From Streptococcus mitis (GTDB lineage: Bacteria > Bacillota > Bacilli > Lactobacillales > Streptococcaceae), in the NCBI RefSeq assembly GCF_001579045.1, contig NZ_KQ970266.1, forward strand, positions 1 to 64,000: a stretch of 64,000 bases of DNA. Direction: 5' to 3'. Shown piece after piece: positions 1 through 8,272 of this stretch. The notes beneath the pieces were generated by a model. That model worked only from the letters and a program-made list of their open reading frames with translations. It did no database searches and was not told the origin of the DNA. A program made the translations under genes and the position numbers. The stretch's first letter is position 1. Each line of letters starts with the position of its first letter.

Positions 1-6
1 ATTTTA

Positions 7-77
7 GCGGGTGTAGTTTAGTGGTAAAACTACAGCCTTCCAAGCTGTTGTCGCGAGTTCGATTCTCGTCACCCGCT
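7..77 (+). tRNA. tRNA-Gly (TCC)
   Basis: A cloverleaf can be drawn with acceptor GCGGGTG/CACCCGC, a T-arm with GTTCGATTC, and anticodon TCC in the loop between CCT and AGC. The 3' CCA is not encoded. It is the first complete member of a tRNA cluster that probably begins upstream of the window. Confidence 0.95.
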
Positions 78-111
78 TTGAACTTTGTTCTTTGTACCAA
101 GTTTTTGACTT

Positions 112-185
<74 letters not shown>

Positions 186-263
186 TAGTGTTTAGTCCAT
201 TACTAGGGGATTGGAATATTATCTGTTCACTAAGAGGACACGGGTTTGTTCCCGTATAAACTA
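186..263 (+). pseudogene. Decayed tRNA-Glu-like sequence
   Basis: The space between tRNA-Ile and tRNA-Ser is tRNA-sized. It keeps a TCCA/TGGA D-stem, a TTCAC anticodon-loop segment as in tRNA-Glu, and CACGGG...CCCGT T-stem arms. The T-loop is one base short (TTTGTT), the anticodon stem pairs poorly, and the acceptor arms (TAGTGTTT/ATAAACTA) are imperfect. Order and residual sequence suggest an ancestral tRNA-Glu. It is probably non-functional. Confidence 0.5.
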
Positions 264-267
264 TTTT

Positions 268-357
268 GGAGGATTACCCAAGTCCGGCTGAAGGGAACGG
301 TCTTGAAAACCGTCAGGCGTGTAAAAGCGTGCGTGGGTTCGAATCCCACATCCTCCT
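268..357 (+). tRNA. tRNA-Ser (TGA)
   Basis: A class II tRNA with a long variable arm. The acceptor is GGAGGAT/ATCCTCC, the anticodon TGA in loop CTTGAAA, and the T-arm GGGTTCGAATCCC. Confidence 0.94.
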
Positions 358-366
358 TTTTATTAA

Positions 367-440
<74 letters not shown>

Positions 441-443
441 TAA

Positions 444-516
444 GGCTCGGTAGCTCAGTTGGTAGAGCAATGGATTGAAGCTCCATGTGTCGGCGGTTCG
501 ATTCCGTCTCGCGCCA
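444..516 (+). tRNA. tRNA-Phe (GAA)
   Basis: Anticodon GAA, D-arm GCTCAGTTGGTAGAGC and T-arm GGTTCGATTCC are clear. The acceptor has a T4:C69 mismatch (GGCTCGG against TCGCGCC). Confidence 0.93.
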
Positions 517-528
517 TTTATATATTTT

Positions 529-609
529 GGAAGGGTAGCGAAGAGGCTAAACGCGGCGGACTGTAAATCCGCTCCTTCGGGTTCGGGGGTTCGAATCCCT
601 CCCCTTCCA
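529..609 (+). tRNA. tRNA-Tyr (GTA)
   Basis: A class II tRNA of 81 nt. Acceptor GGAAGGG/CCCTTCC, anticodon GTA in loop CTGTAAA, long variable arm, T-arm GGGGTTCGAATCCCT. Confidence 0.94.
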
Positions 610-613
610 TATT

Positions 614-684
614 ACGGGCATAGTTTAAAGGTAGAACTAAGGTCTCCAAAACCTTCAGTGTGGGTTCAATTCCTACTGCCCGTG
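614..684 (+). tRNA. tRNA-Trp (CCA)
   Basis: Acceptor ACGGGCA/TGCCCGT with discriminator G, anticodon CCA in loop CTCCAAA, T-arm GGGTTCAATTCC. Confidence 0.94.
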
Positions 685-697
685 TTAATAGAATTAT

Positions 698-771
698 GGC
701 GGGTGTGGTGAAGTGGTTAACACACCAGATTGTGGCTCTGGCATGCGTGGGTTCGATCCCCATCACTCGCC
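698..771 (+). tRNA. tRNA-His (GTG)
   Basis: Acceptor GCGGGTG/CACTCGC with the extra 5' G (-1) opposite C73 that identifies tRNA-His. Anticodon GTG, T-arm GGGTTCGATCCCC. Confidence 0.94.
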
Positions 772-784
772 TATTTTATATTAT

Positions 785-856
785 TGGGGTATAGCCAAGC
801 GGTAAGGCAAGGGACTTTGACTCCCTCATGCGTTGGTTCGAATCCAGCTACCCCAG
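785..856 (+). tRNA. tRNA-Gln (TTG)
   Basis: Acceptor TGGGGTA/TACCCCA with the weak U1-A72 pair typical of tRNA-Gln. Anticodon TTG in loop CTTTGAC, T-arm TGGTTCGAATCCA. Confidence 0.94.
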
Positions 857-865
857 TTACTATTT

Positions 866-949
866 GCCGGCGTGGCGGAATTGGCAGACGCGCTGGACTC
901 AAAATCCAGTGTCCGCAAGGACGTGCCGGTTCGACCCCGGCCGCCGGTA
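866..949 (+). tRNA. tRNA-Leu (CAA)
   Basis: A class II tRNA. Acceptor GCCGGCG/CGCCGGT, anticodon CAA in loop CTCAAAA, variable arm GTGTCCGCAAGGACG, T-arm CCGGTTCGACCCCGG. It is the last gene of the cluster. Confidence 0.94.
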
Positions 950-961
950 TAGTATAGAGTT

Positions 962-991
962 AGGAACGTTGTTATTCTTCGTTCCTTTTTT
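962..991 (+). terminator. Terminator of the tRNA cluster
   Basis: Arms AGGAACG (962-968) and CGTTCCT (980-986) are followed by a run of T, 13 bases after tRNA-Leu. Confidence 0.85.
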
Positions 992-1001
992 ATATTAGTT
1001 T

Positions 1002-1010
1002 TGGTATAAT
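1002..1010 (+). promoter_or_regulatory. Extended -10 promoter for the 1056 gene
   Basis: TGGTATAAT is an extended -10 placed 45 bases before the ATG. No good -35 is visible. Confidence 0.6.
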
Positions 1011-1055
1011 TATAGTTATTCAAATTTTATTTAGATTAAGAAAGTGTAGGATAGT

Positions 1056-2333
1056 ATGTCTCGTTCTATCGATTTATTAAAACATCGGTATTTGAAAAAT
1101 ATTAAAGAAAATCCTGAATTATTTGTTGGAATTGAGCTGGAATATCCTGTTGCAAATTTAGAAGGGAATGCAACAGATGTTGAAGTTATAAAAGATTTAT
1201 TTCATTATTTACTTTCCGCTCTAGATTTTACTGTCGAAAAGGTAGATGATTTTGGCAATCCGATCCAGTTAGTAGATCCGATAAGTCAGGATGCTATTTT
1301 GTTTGAAGTTTCCTATACAACGATTGAGTTTGCATTTGGTAAGGCTAAAACGATACAAGAAGTTGAAGAACGTTTTAGTATTTATATGGAAGCAATCCAG
1401 AAGAAGTTAGCTGAATCAAATCATGCTATTGTTGGCTGTGGTATCCATCCCAACTGGGATAAAAATGAGAATTGTCCAGTGGCTTATCCACGCTATCAGA
1501 TGTTGATGGATTATTTGAATTTGAGTAGAAATATTACTAAATCAGATTTACATCATTTCCCTGAATATGGTGCTTTTATCTGTGGGAGTCAGGTTCAGTT
1601 GGATGTTTCAAAATTCAATTACTTACGGGTGATCAATGCTTTTACCCAAATTGAAGCGGCTAAGGCTTATTTATTTGCAAACTCTGAGTTTTCGGGTGCG
1701 GATTGGGATACGAAAATTTCAAGGGATATTTTCTGGGAAGAATCGATGCATGGTATCTATACAGAGAATGTTGGGGTTAATGCTAGACTCTTTGATGATA
1801 AAGATGATTTTTTTGACTATCTAGCTCATTCTGCGATTTTTACTGCAGAACGAGATGGGCAGACCTATTATTTTTATCCGATTCAGGCAAGGGATTATTT
1901 GGCTATGCCTGAAATCCAGGCATTTACTCTGAATGGGGATAAGGTTATTATTTACCCCCAAGAGAAGGATTTTGAAACTCATCGTAGTTATCAGTACCAA
2001 GATTTAACGACTCGAGGAACAGTTGAGTTTCGTAGTGTGTGTACTCAGCCGCTTGATAGGACTTTTGTTTCTGCAGCCTTTCACTTGGGATTGTTGGTTA
2101 ATTTAGATAAGTTAGAAGCTTACTTAGAAACAGCACCTTTCTTTAAGAAATTTGGTTGTGATTACAAGTCTTTAAGACGACAATTTTCTAAGAAAAAGCT
2201 TACAGATGAGGAAGAAACTACGATTATTGAATTTTCCAAAGACTTACTTCTGTTAGCTGAGGAAGGATTGAAGATGAGAAATAAACAAGAAATGATTTAT
2301 TTACAGCCTTTGAAAGAAGAATTGGAACTATAA
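1056..2333 (+). CDS. Glutamate-cysteine ligase-like protein
   Basis: The 425-residue protein has the N-terminal ELFVGIELEYPV segment and a later RGTVEFRSVCTQP segment typical of the glutamate-cysteine ligase (GCS2-like) family, which joins the side-chain carboxylate of glutamate to an amine using ATP. No signal peptide or membrane segment is seen, so it should be cytosolic. GTAGGAT upstream can serve as the ribosome site for this ATG. It stands alone between the tRNA terminator and the thrC promoter. Many Mitis streptococci import glutathione, so a role in glutathione synthesis is not certain and the true amine substrate is unknown. Family assignment is fairly sure, function is inferred. Confidence 0.75.
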   Translation: MSRSIDLLKHRYLKNIKENPELFVGIELEYPVANLEGNATDVEVIKDLFHYLLSALDFTVEKVDDFGNPIQLVDPISQDAILFEVSYTTIEFAFGKAKTIQEVEERFSIYMEAIQKKLAESNHAIVGCGIHPNWDKNENCPVAYPRYQMLMDYLNLSRNITKSDLHHFPEYGAFICGSQVQLDVSKFNYLRVINAFTQIEAAKAYLFANSEFSGADWDTKISRDIFWEESMHGIYTENVGVNARLFDDKDDFFDYLAHSAIFTAERDGQTYYFYPIQARDYLAMPEIQAFTLNGDKVIIYPQEKDFETHRSYQYQDLTTRGTVEFRSVCTQPLDRTFVSAAFHLGLLVNLDKLEAYLETAPFFKKFGCDYKSLRRQFSKKKLTDEEETTIIEFSKDLLLLAEEGLKMRNKQEMIYLQPLKEELEL

Positions 2334-2368
2334 TTTCTCTTATAAAGGGAGAATTTTCTGAAAAATCA

Positions 2369-2377
2369 TGATATAAT
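2369..2377 (+). promoter_or_regulatory. thrC promoter -10
   Basis: TGATATAAT is an extended -10 32 bases before thrC. A weak hairpin (TTCTC/GAGAA, 2334-2356) just before it may end the upstream transcript. Confidence 0.6.
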
Positions 2378-2408
2378 GGAAGAGACTATAGATAAAGGAT
2401 AGAGAGTA

Positions 2409-3893
2409 ATGACATTAGTTTATCAATCAACGCGTGATGCCAATAATACAGTAACTGCCAGCCAAGCTATTTTGCAAGGTTTGGCGACGGACGGCGGTTT
2501 GTTTACACCGCTTACTTATCCAAAGGTAGATTTGGACTTTGACAAATTGAAAGATGCTTCTTATCAGGAAATTGCTAAGTTAGTTTTGTCAGCATTTTTA
2601 GATGACTTTACAGCTGAAGAGTTGGACTACTGTATCAACAATGCCTACGATAGTAAATTTGATACTCCATCTATTGCGCCTTTGGTGAAATTAGACGGAC
2701 AATATAACTTGGAATTGTTCCATGGTTCAACAATTGCCTTTAAGGATATGGCCTTGTCTATCTTACCATACTTTATGACAACAGCTGCTAAGAAACATGG
2801 TTTGGAGAATAAGATTGTCATCTTGACAGCGACATCTGGTGATACTGGGAAAGCTGCTATGGCAGGGTTTGCGGATGTTCCTGGTACTGAGATTATCGTC
2901 TTTTATCCAAAGGATGGTGTCAGCAAGGTACAAGAGTTGCAAATGACCACTCAGACTGGTGACAATACTCATGTTATCGCTATTGATGGTAACTTTGATG
3001 ATGCGCAAACTAATGTGAAGCATATGTTTAACGATGTAGCCCTTCGTGAAAAGTTGGCTACCAATAAACTGCAATTTTCATCAGCTAACTCTATGAATAT
3101 TGGCCGTTTAGTGCCACAGATTGTCTACTATGTGTATGCTTACGCTCAGTTGGTCAAGACTGGTGAGATTGTAGCTGGTGAAAAGGTTAACTTCACAGTA
3201 CCAACAGGAAACTTTGGAAATATCTTGGCTGCCTTTTATGCTAAGCAAATTGGTCTACCAGTTGGCAAATTAATCTGTGCTTCAAATGACAACAATGTTT
3301 TGACTGACTTCTTCAAGACACGTGTTTACGACAAGAAGCGTGAGTTTAAGGTAACAACTAGTCCATCTATGGATATTTTGGTATCTTCAAACTTGGAACG
3401 TTTGATTTTCCATCTTTTGGGTAATGATGCTGTTAAGACAGCTGAACTCATGAATGCTTTGAATAGCCAAGGTCAATATGAGTTGACTAATTTTGATGCA
3501 GAGATTTTGGACCTCTTTGCAGCTGAATATGCGACTGAGGAAGAAACAGCAGCAGAAATCAAGCGTATCTATGAGTCAGATTCTTATATCGAGGATCCAC
3601 ATACGGCGGTTGCCTCTGCAGTTTATAAGAAATACCAAGCTGCTACTGGCGATGCGACTAAGACAGTGATTGCTTCAACAGCGAGTCCATACAAGTTCCC
3701 AGTGGTTGCAGTAGAAGCTGTAACTGGAAAGTCAGGGCTTGGCGACTTTGAAGCTTTGGCTCAATTACATGAAATCTCAGGAGTGGCTGTGCCACCAGCA
3801 GTTGATGGCCTTGAAACAGCTCCTGTTCGTCATAAGACAACTGTGACGTCTGCTGACATGCAAGTAGCGGTTGAGGCTTATCTTGGGCTTTAA
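2409..3893 (+). CDS. thrC: Threonine synthase
   Basis: This 494-residue PLP enzyme converts O-phosphohomoserine to threonine in the cytosol, the last step of the pathway. The N-terminus (TRDANNTVTASQAILQGLA..DGGLF) is typical. The PLP lysine is about residue 112 in HGSTIAFKDMA. A phosphate-binding loop TATSGDTGKAA and the PTGNFGNI segment follow in the usual order. The length matches the long bacterial ThrC type. It has its own promoter and a strong terminator directly after the stop, so it is probably monocistronic. Confidence 0.95.
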   Translation: MTLVYQSTRDANNTVTASQAILQGLATDGGLFTPLTYPKVDLDFDKLKDASYQEIAKLVLSAFLDDFTAEELDYCINNAYDSKFDTPSIAPLVKLDGQYNLELFHGSTIAFKDMALSILPYFMTTAAKKHGLENKIVILTATSGDTGKAAMAGFADVPGTEIIVFYPKDGVSKVQELQMTTQTGDNTHVIAIDGNFDDAQTNVKHMFNDVALREKLATNKLQFSSANSMNIGRLVPQIVYYVYAYAQLVKTGEIVAGEKVNFTVPTGNFGNILAAFYAKQIGLPVGKLICASNDNNVLTDFFKTRVYDKKREFKVTTSPSMDILVSSNLERLIFHLLGNDAVKTAELMNALNSQGQYELTNFDAEILDLFAAEYATEEETAAEIKRIYESDSYIEDPHTAVASAVYKKYQAATGDATKTVIASTASPYKFPVVAVEAVTGKSGLGDFEALAQLHEISGVAVPPAVDGLETAPVRHKTTVTSADMQVAVEAYLGL

Positions 3894-3905
3894 GACAGAG
3901 GGAGT

Positions 3906-3937
3906 AAACTCGGTTGGGAAACCAACTGAGTTTCTTT
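3906..3937 (+). terminator. thrC terminator
   Basis: A 12-bp stem (906-917 with 922-933, one G-T pair) with a GAAA loop precedes TTTCTTTTC. It lies just ahead of the MATE gene's ribosome site. Confidence 0.88.
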
Positions 3938-3953
3938 TCATCAGGAGGAAGGA

Positions 3954-5234
3954 TTGTTTAAGAAAAATAAAGACATTCTTAATATTGCCTTGCCAGCTAT
4001 GGGCGAAAACTTTTTGCAGATGCTCATGGGGATGGTGGATAGTTACTTGGTAGCCCACTTGGGCTTGATAGCTATTTCGGGTGTATCAGTAGCTGGCAAT
4101 ATTATTACGATTTATCAGGCGATTTTCATCGCTCTGGGAGCTGCTATTTCCAGTGTTATTTCAAAAAGTTTGGGGCAGAAGGATCAGTCTAAAATAGCTT
4201 ATCATGTGACCGAGGCCTTGAAGATTACATTATTATTAAGTTTCCTTTTAGGAGCTTTGTCCATCTTCGCTGGGCAAGAAATGATAGGACTTTTGGGGAC
4301 GGAGAGGGCTGTAGCTGAGAGTGGTGGACTCTACCTATCCTTGGTAGGCGGATCGATTGTTCTTTTGGGCTTGATGACCAGTCTGGGTTCCTTGATTCGT
4401 GCAACGCATAATCCACGTCTGCCTCTTTATGTTAGTCTCTTGTCAAATGCTTTGAATATTCTCTTTTCCAGTCTAGCTATTTTTGTACTGGATATGGGGA
4501 TAGCGGGTGTTGCTTGGGGGACTATTCTGTCTCGTTTGGTTGGTCTTGTGATTTTGTGGTCACAATTAAAACTGCCTTATGCGAAGCCAACTTTTTGTTT
4601 AGATAAGGAACTGTTGACCTTGGCTTTACCAGCAGCTGGAGAGCGACTTATGATGCGGGCTGGTGATGTTGTTATCATTGCCTTGGTCGTTTCTTTTGGA
4701 ACGGAGGCAGTGGCTGGAAATGCAATCGGGGAGGTTTTGACCCAGTTTAACTATATGCCTGCCTTTGGTGTAGCTACGGCAACGGTCATGCTGGTGGCCC
4801 GAGCAGTTGGAGAGGATGATTGGAAAAGAGTCGCTAGTTTGAGTAAACAAGCCTTTTGGCTTTCTCTGCTTCTCATGTTGCCCTTGACCTTTAGTATCTA
4901 TGCCTTAGGGATACCACTGACTCATCTCTATACGACTAATCCGCTAGCGGTGGAGGCTAGTGTTCTAGTGACACTTTTTTCACTACTTGGTACTCCTATG
5001 ACGATAGGAACAGTCATCTATACAGCAGTCTGGCAGGGTTTGGGCAATGCTCGGCTTCCCTTTTATGCGACAAGTATAGGAATGTGGTGTATCCGCATTG
5101 GAACAGGATATCTGATGAGCATTGTTCTTGGTTGGGGCTTGCCTGGTATTTGGACCGGAACCCTTTTGGATAATGGTTTTCGCTGGTTATTTCTACGCTA
5201 CCGTTACCAGCGTTATATGAGCTTGAAAGGATAG
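3954..5234 (+). CDS. MATE family efflux transporter
   Basis: The protein has 426 residues and about twelve hydrophobic segments, the size and layout of MATE exporters, which expel cationic drugs or metabolites using Na+ or H+. The N-terminal segment ILNIALPAMGENFLQMLMGMVDSYLVAHLG is a typical MATE start, and a second PAAGERLMMRAGDVV repeat begins near residue 222, as expected for two inverted halves. I use the TTG at 3954, preceded by AGGAGGA with good spacing; no ATG fits as well. The HAD gene follows after 3 bases, so the two are probably co-transcribed. The substrate is unknown. Confidence 0.87.
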   Translation: MFKKNKDILNIALPAMGENFLQMLMGMVDSYLVAHLGLIAISGVSVAGNIITIYQAIFIALGAAISSVISKSLGQKDQSKIAYHVTEALKITLLLSFLLGALSIFAGQEMIGLLGTERAVAESGGLYLSLVGGSIVLLGLMTSLGSLIRATHNPRLPLYVSLLSNALNILFSSLAIFVLDMGIAGVAWGTILSRLVGLVILWSQLKLPYAKPTFCLDKELLTLALPAAGERLMMRAGDVVIIALVVSFGTEAVAGNAIGEVLTQFNYMPAFGVATATVMLVARAVGEDDWKRVASLSKQAFWLSLLLMLPLTFSIYALGIPLTHLYTTNPLAVEASVLVTLFSLLGTPMTIGTVIYTAVWQGLGNARLPFYATSIGMWCIRIGTGYLMSIVLGWGLPGIWTGTLLDNGFRWLFLRYRYQRYMSLKG

Positions 5235-5237
5235 GAA

Positions 5238-5861
5238 ATGCAAAAAACAGCTTTTATTTGGGATTTAGACGGGACTTTATTGGACTCTTACGAAGCAATT
5301 TTATCAGGGATTGAGGAGACTTTTGGTCAGTTTTCTATTCCTTATGATAAAGAGAAGGTGAGGGAGTTTATCCTCAAGTATTCTGTGCAGGATTTACTTG
5401 TGCAGGTGGCAGAAGATAGAAAACTGGATGTCGAAGTGCTGAATCAAGTGCGCGCCCAAAGTCTGGCTGAGAAGAATGCTCAGGTAGTTTTGATGTCAGG
5501 TGCGCGTGAAGTGTTGTCTTGGGCAGACCAAGTAGGAATTCAGCAGTTTATATATACTCATAAGGGGAACAACGCTTTCACCATTCTCAGAGACTTGGGG
5601 TTGGAGTCCTATTTCACTGAGATTTTAACCAGTCAGAGTGGTTTTGAGCGGAAGCCAAGTCCAGAAGCGACCATATATCTACTAGACAAGTATCAGCTGA
5701 ATCCTGAGAAAACTTATTATATAGGGGATCGGACTCTGGATGTGGAATTTGCGCAGAATAGTAAGATTCAAAGTATTAACTTTTTAGAGTCGACTTATGA
5801 AGGCAATCACAGGATTCAAGGGTTAGCAGATATTTCCCGTATTTTTGAGGCTGAGCGATAA
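5238..5861 (+). CDS. HAD family hydrolase (phosphoglycolate phosphatase-like)
   Basis: This 207-residue cytosolic phosphatase has HAD motif I at the N-terminus (WDLDGTLLDSY; nucleophile near residue 9), motif II at YTHKG, a lysine-containing motif III (ERKPSPE) and motif IV in YYIGDRTLDVEFA. The cap region lies between motifs I and II, so it belongs to the Gph/PGMB-like subfamily. The start follows the MATE stop by 3 bases and has GGA just upstream. It may remove a damaged or side-product phosphate, but the substrate cannot be read from sequence. Confidence 0.85.
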   Translation: MQKTAFIWDLDGTLLDSYEAILSGIEETFGQFSIPYDKEKVREFILKYSVQDLLVQVAEDRKLDVEVLNQVRAQSLAEKNAQVVLMSGAREVLSWADQVGIQQFIYTHKGNNAFTILRDLGLESYFTEILTSQSGFERKPSPEATIYLLDKYQLNPEKTYYIGDRTLDVEFAQNSKIQSINFLESTYEGNHRIQGLADISRIFEAER

Positions 5862-5948
5862 AAAGATTGTGTCAGTTTTGTGACAGTGACCTAACAAACT
5901 ATTTCAAGTAACCGAGTTTGTTACAAGGAATAGACAGTTCTGTTAAAT

Positions 5949-5969
5949 AGGCCCGAGAGGGCTTTTTTT
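5949..5969 (+). terminator. Terminator after the HAD gene
   Basis: The GCCC-GAGA-GGGC stem-loop is followed by seven T. It ends the MATE-HAD unit before the LysM gene promoter. Confidence 0.8.
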
Positions 5970-6023
5970 CTGCATTTTTTGTGTTATGATAGACAGGTAC
6001 TCATTTGAAAGGAATTTGAAAGA

Positions 6024-7163
6024 ATGAAGAAAAGAATGTTATTAGCCTCAACAGTAGCCTTGTCATTTGCCCCAGTATTGGCAACGCAAGCAGAAGAAGT
6101 TCTTTGGACTGCCCGTAGTGTTGAGCAAATCCAAAATGATTTGACTAAAACGGATAACAAAACAAGTTATACAGTACAGTATGGTGATACCTTGAGCACA
6201 ATTGCAGAAGCCTTGGGTGTAGATGTCACAGTTCTTGCGAATTTGAATAAAATCACTAATATGGATTTGATTTTCCCAGAAACTGTTTTGACAACGACCG
6301 TCAATGAAGCAGAAGAGGTAACGGAAGTTGAAATCCAAACACCTCAAGTGGCTTCTAGTGAAGAAGTGACAACTGCGACAGCAGATTTGACAACCAATCA
6401 AGTGACCGTTGATGATCAAACTATTCAGGTTGCAGATCTTTCTCAACCAATTGCAGAAGCGCCAAAAGAAGTAGCATCAAGCTCAGAAGTTACAAAGACA
6501 GTGATTGCTTCTGAAGAAGTGGCACCATCTACGGGCACTTCTGTCCCAGAGGAGCAAACAGCCGAAACAACTAGTCCAGTTGAAGAAGCAGTTCCTCAGG
6601 CAACGACTCCAGCTGAGAAAGAGGAAACACAAGCAAGCCCTCAAGCTGAATCAGCAGTGGAAGCAACTACAACGCCAGTAGAAGAAAAAGAAGTCTCATT
6701 AAATGAAGCTACACCAACAGTTTCTACTTATAAACCAGAAGAGACGAAAATAATTTCAACAACTTACACAGCTCCAGCTGCGCCTGATTATGCTGGATTG
6801 GCAGTAGCAAAATCTGAAAATGCAGGCCTTCAACCACAAACGGCTGCCTTTAAAGAAGAAATTGCTAACTTGTTTGGCATCACATCCTTTAGTGGTTACC
6901 GTCCAGGGGACAGTGGAGATCACGGAAAAGGTTTGGCTATCGATTTTATGGTGCCAGAAAGCTCAGAACTAGGGGATAAGATTGCGGAATATGCTATTCA
7001 AAATATGGCCAGCCGTGGCATTAGTTACATCATCTGGAAACAACGTTTCTATGCTCCATTCGATAGCAAATATGGACCAGCTAATACTTGGAACCCAATG
7101 CCAGACCGTGGTAGCGTGACAGAAAACCACTATGACCACGTTCACGTTTCAATGAATGGATAA
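6024..7163 (+). CDS. LysM-domain secreted protein
   Basis: The 379-residue protein starts with a Sec signal peptide (about residues 1-23, ending ATQAEE). One LysM domain (about 48-92, YTVQYGDTLSTIAEALGV) should bind peptidoglycan. A long Thr/Glu/Ala/Pro-rich linker (about 95-245) leads to a compact C-terminal domain of about 110 residues with SGYRPGDSGDHGKGLAIDF and NHYDHVHVSM. The conserved His and Asp there look like a peptidase M15-like fold. From memory this is the homologue of pneumococcal Spr1875, reported in the WalRK (VicRK) regulon. TGTTAC and TGTTAA half-sites lie upstream (5890-5950), but not at the usual 5-base spacing. A TATGAT -10 is about 30 bases ahead. Confidence 0.85.
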   Translation: MKKRMLLASTVALSFAPVLATQAEEVLWTARSVEQIQNDLTKTDNKTSYTVQYGDTLSTIAEALGVDVTVLANLNKITNMDLIFPETVLTTTVNEAEEVTEVEIQTPQVASSEEVTTATADLTTNQVTVDDQTIQVADLSQPIAEAPKEVASSSEVTKTVIASEEVAPSTGTSVPEEQTAETTSPVEEAVPQATTPAEKEETQASPQAESAVEATTTPVEEKEVSLNEATPTVSTYKPEETKIISTTYTAPAAPDYAGLAVAKSENAGLQPQTAAFKEEIANLFGITSFSGYRPGDSGDHGKGLAIDFMVPESSELGDKIAEYAIQNMASRGISYIIWKQRFYAPFDSKYGPANTWNPMPDRGSVTENHYDHVHVSMNG

Positions 7164-7187
7164 ACCAGATTTGATAATATAATGTTT

Positions 7188-7238
7188 ACGAATGAGATCT
7201 AGCTTTCGTGATAGGAAGCGATTCTCGTTCGTTTTTTT
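7188..7238 (+). terminator. Terminator of the LysM gene
   Basis: Arms ACGAATGAGA (188-197) and TCTCGTTCGT (223-232), 9 of 10 Watson-Crick plus one G-T, are followed by a run of seven T. Confidence 0.8.
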
Positions 7239-7309
7239 GTTTGTCAATGTGAAGGAAGTTACCATCTTGTAATGTTTTAAGCAACATTCTTGCAATCTAT
7301 TTTACTTTA

Positions 7310-7344
7310 TATTATACTTGATTAATCAACTATTGATAAATCAA
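7310..7344 (+). promoter_or_regulatory. Promoter with two palindromic operators before marR
   Basis: A -10 (TATTAT, 7310-7315) is followed by a perfect palindrome TTGATTAATCAA (7318-7329) and, 15 bases on, a near-palindrome TTGATAAATCAA (7333-7344). The size and position suit autorepression by the MarR protein encoded directly downstream. Confidence 0.6.
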
Positions 7345-7360
7345 TAAAAAGGAAGAAGAA

Positions 7361-7786
7361 ATGATAGAGATTCAAGATCTGCTTTATCAACTCCGCTTGT
7401 CTGAGCAAGCGAGTACGCAATTGTTTGAAAAAAGACTTGGGATTAGTTTGACAAGGTATCAGATGTTGCTTTTTTTGCTGGAGTATTCTCCTTGTAACCA
7501 AATGGCGGTTCAGGAGCGTTTGAAGATTGATCAGGCTGCTTTGACACGACATTTCAAAATTCTGGAAAAGGAAGGTTTGGTGGAGCGTCATCGTAATCCT
7601 GAAAATCAGCGAGAAGTGTTGGTAGAGGCTACGAAGTATGCCAAGGAGCAGTTAGTGGTGAATCCGCCTCTGCAGCATATCAAGGTTAAAGAAGAGATGG
7701 AAAGTATCTTAACAGAGTCTGAAAGAACAGAACTCAGCCGTTTAGTAAATAAATTGGTTTTGGGTATTGAAAATATAGAAATTTAA
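7361..7786 (+). CDS. MarR family transcriptional regulator
   Basis: The 141-residue protein fits the MarR winged-helix family. It has an N-terminal dimerisation helix, a helix-turn-helix around residues 45-65 (MAVQERLKIDQAALTRHFKIL) and the wing motif EKEGLVERHRNPENQREVLVE. AAAGGAAG is a suitable ribosome site. Paired palindromes overlap its own promoter, so it likely represses itself and the DUF1304 gene 10 bases downstream. The inducer is unknown. Confidence 0.88.
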   Translation: MIEIQDLLYQLRLSEQASTQLFEKRLGISLTRYQMLLFLLEYSPCNQMAVQERLKIDQAALTRHFKILEKEGLVERHRNPENQREVLVEATKYAKEQLVVNPPLQHIKVKEEMESILTESERTELSRLVNKLVLGIENIEI

Positions 7787-7796
7787 GGAGAAATAG

Positions 7797-8159
7797 ATGT
7801 CAATTATGACAACCATTTTAGCAACGATTGTTGCTTTGGAGCATTTTTACATTTTTTATTTGGAAAGTATTGCAACGAAATCAGATGCGACTAGTCGTGT
7901 CTTTAACATGGACAAGGAAGAACTGGCTCGTCCGTCAGTAAGTTCATTGTTTAAAAATCAAGGGATTTATAATGCTTTGCTAGGTATCTTTCTCTTATAT
8001 GGGATTTATTTCTCACAGAATTTAGAAATTGTGACTATTTTTGTCCTGTTTGTGATAGGTGCTGCGGCTTATGGCTCTCTCACAGCAGATAAAAAAATTA
8101 TTTTAAAGCAAGGAGGACCAGCTATTTTGGCCTTGATGAGTATTTTACTCTTTAAATAA
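7797..8159 (+). CDS. DUF1304 family membrane protein
   Basis: A 120-residue protein with about four hydrophobic helices (around 2-22, 53-70, 76-95, 100-118) and the DUF1304 pattern: an early [12 protein letters not shown] and a central [15 protein letters not shown]. It should be an inner-membrane protein with no known enzymatic role. It follows the MarR gene by 10 bases with AAGGAG before its ATG, so it is probably that regulator's target. Function is not established for the family. Confidence 0.85.
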   Translation: MSIMTTILATIVALEHFYIFYLESIATKSDATSRVFNMDKEELARPSVSSLFKNQGIYNALLGIFLLYGIYFSQNLEIVTIFVLFVIGAAAYGSLTADKKIILKQGGPAILALMSILLFK

Positions 8160-8216
8160 ACTTTAATGCCGGTCTGATCCTCTCTAGTCCTTTTCAACTC
8201 CAGAATAAGGGAAATA

Positions 8217-8225
8217 TGTTATACT
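8217..8225 (+). promoter_or_regulatory. pcp promoter -10
   Basis: TGTTATACT is an extended -10 about 48 bases before the pcp start. No clear -35 is present. Confidence 0.4.
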
Positions 8226-8272
8226 TGTCTTTAAGAAAAGTGTTTCATGAAATCATTTGTAAGGAGTTAGAG

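Noticed and set aside
5890-5950. A canonical WalR (VicR) box before the LysM gene.
   Set aside because: TGTTAC and TGTTAA half-sites exist but are about 22 bases apart instead of the usual 11-base period.
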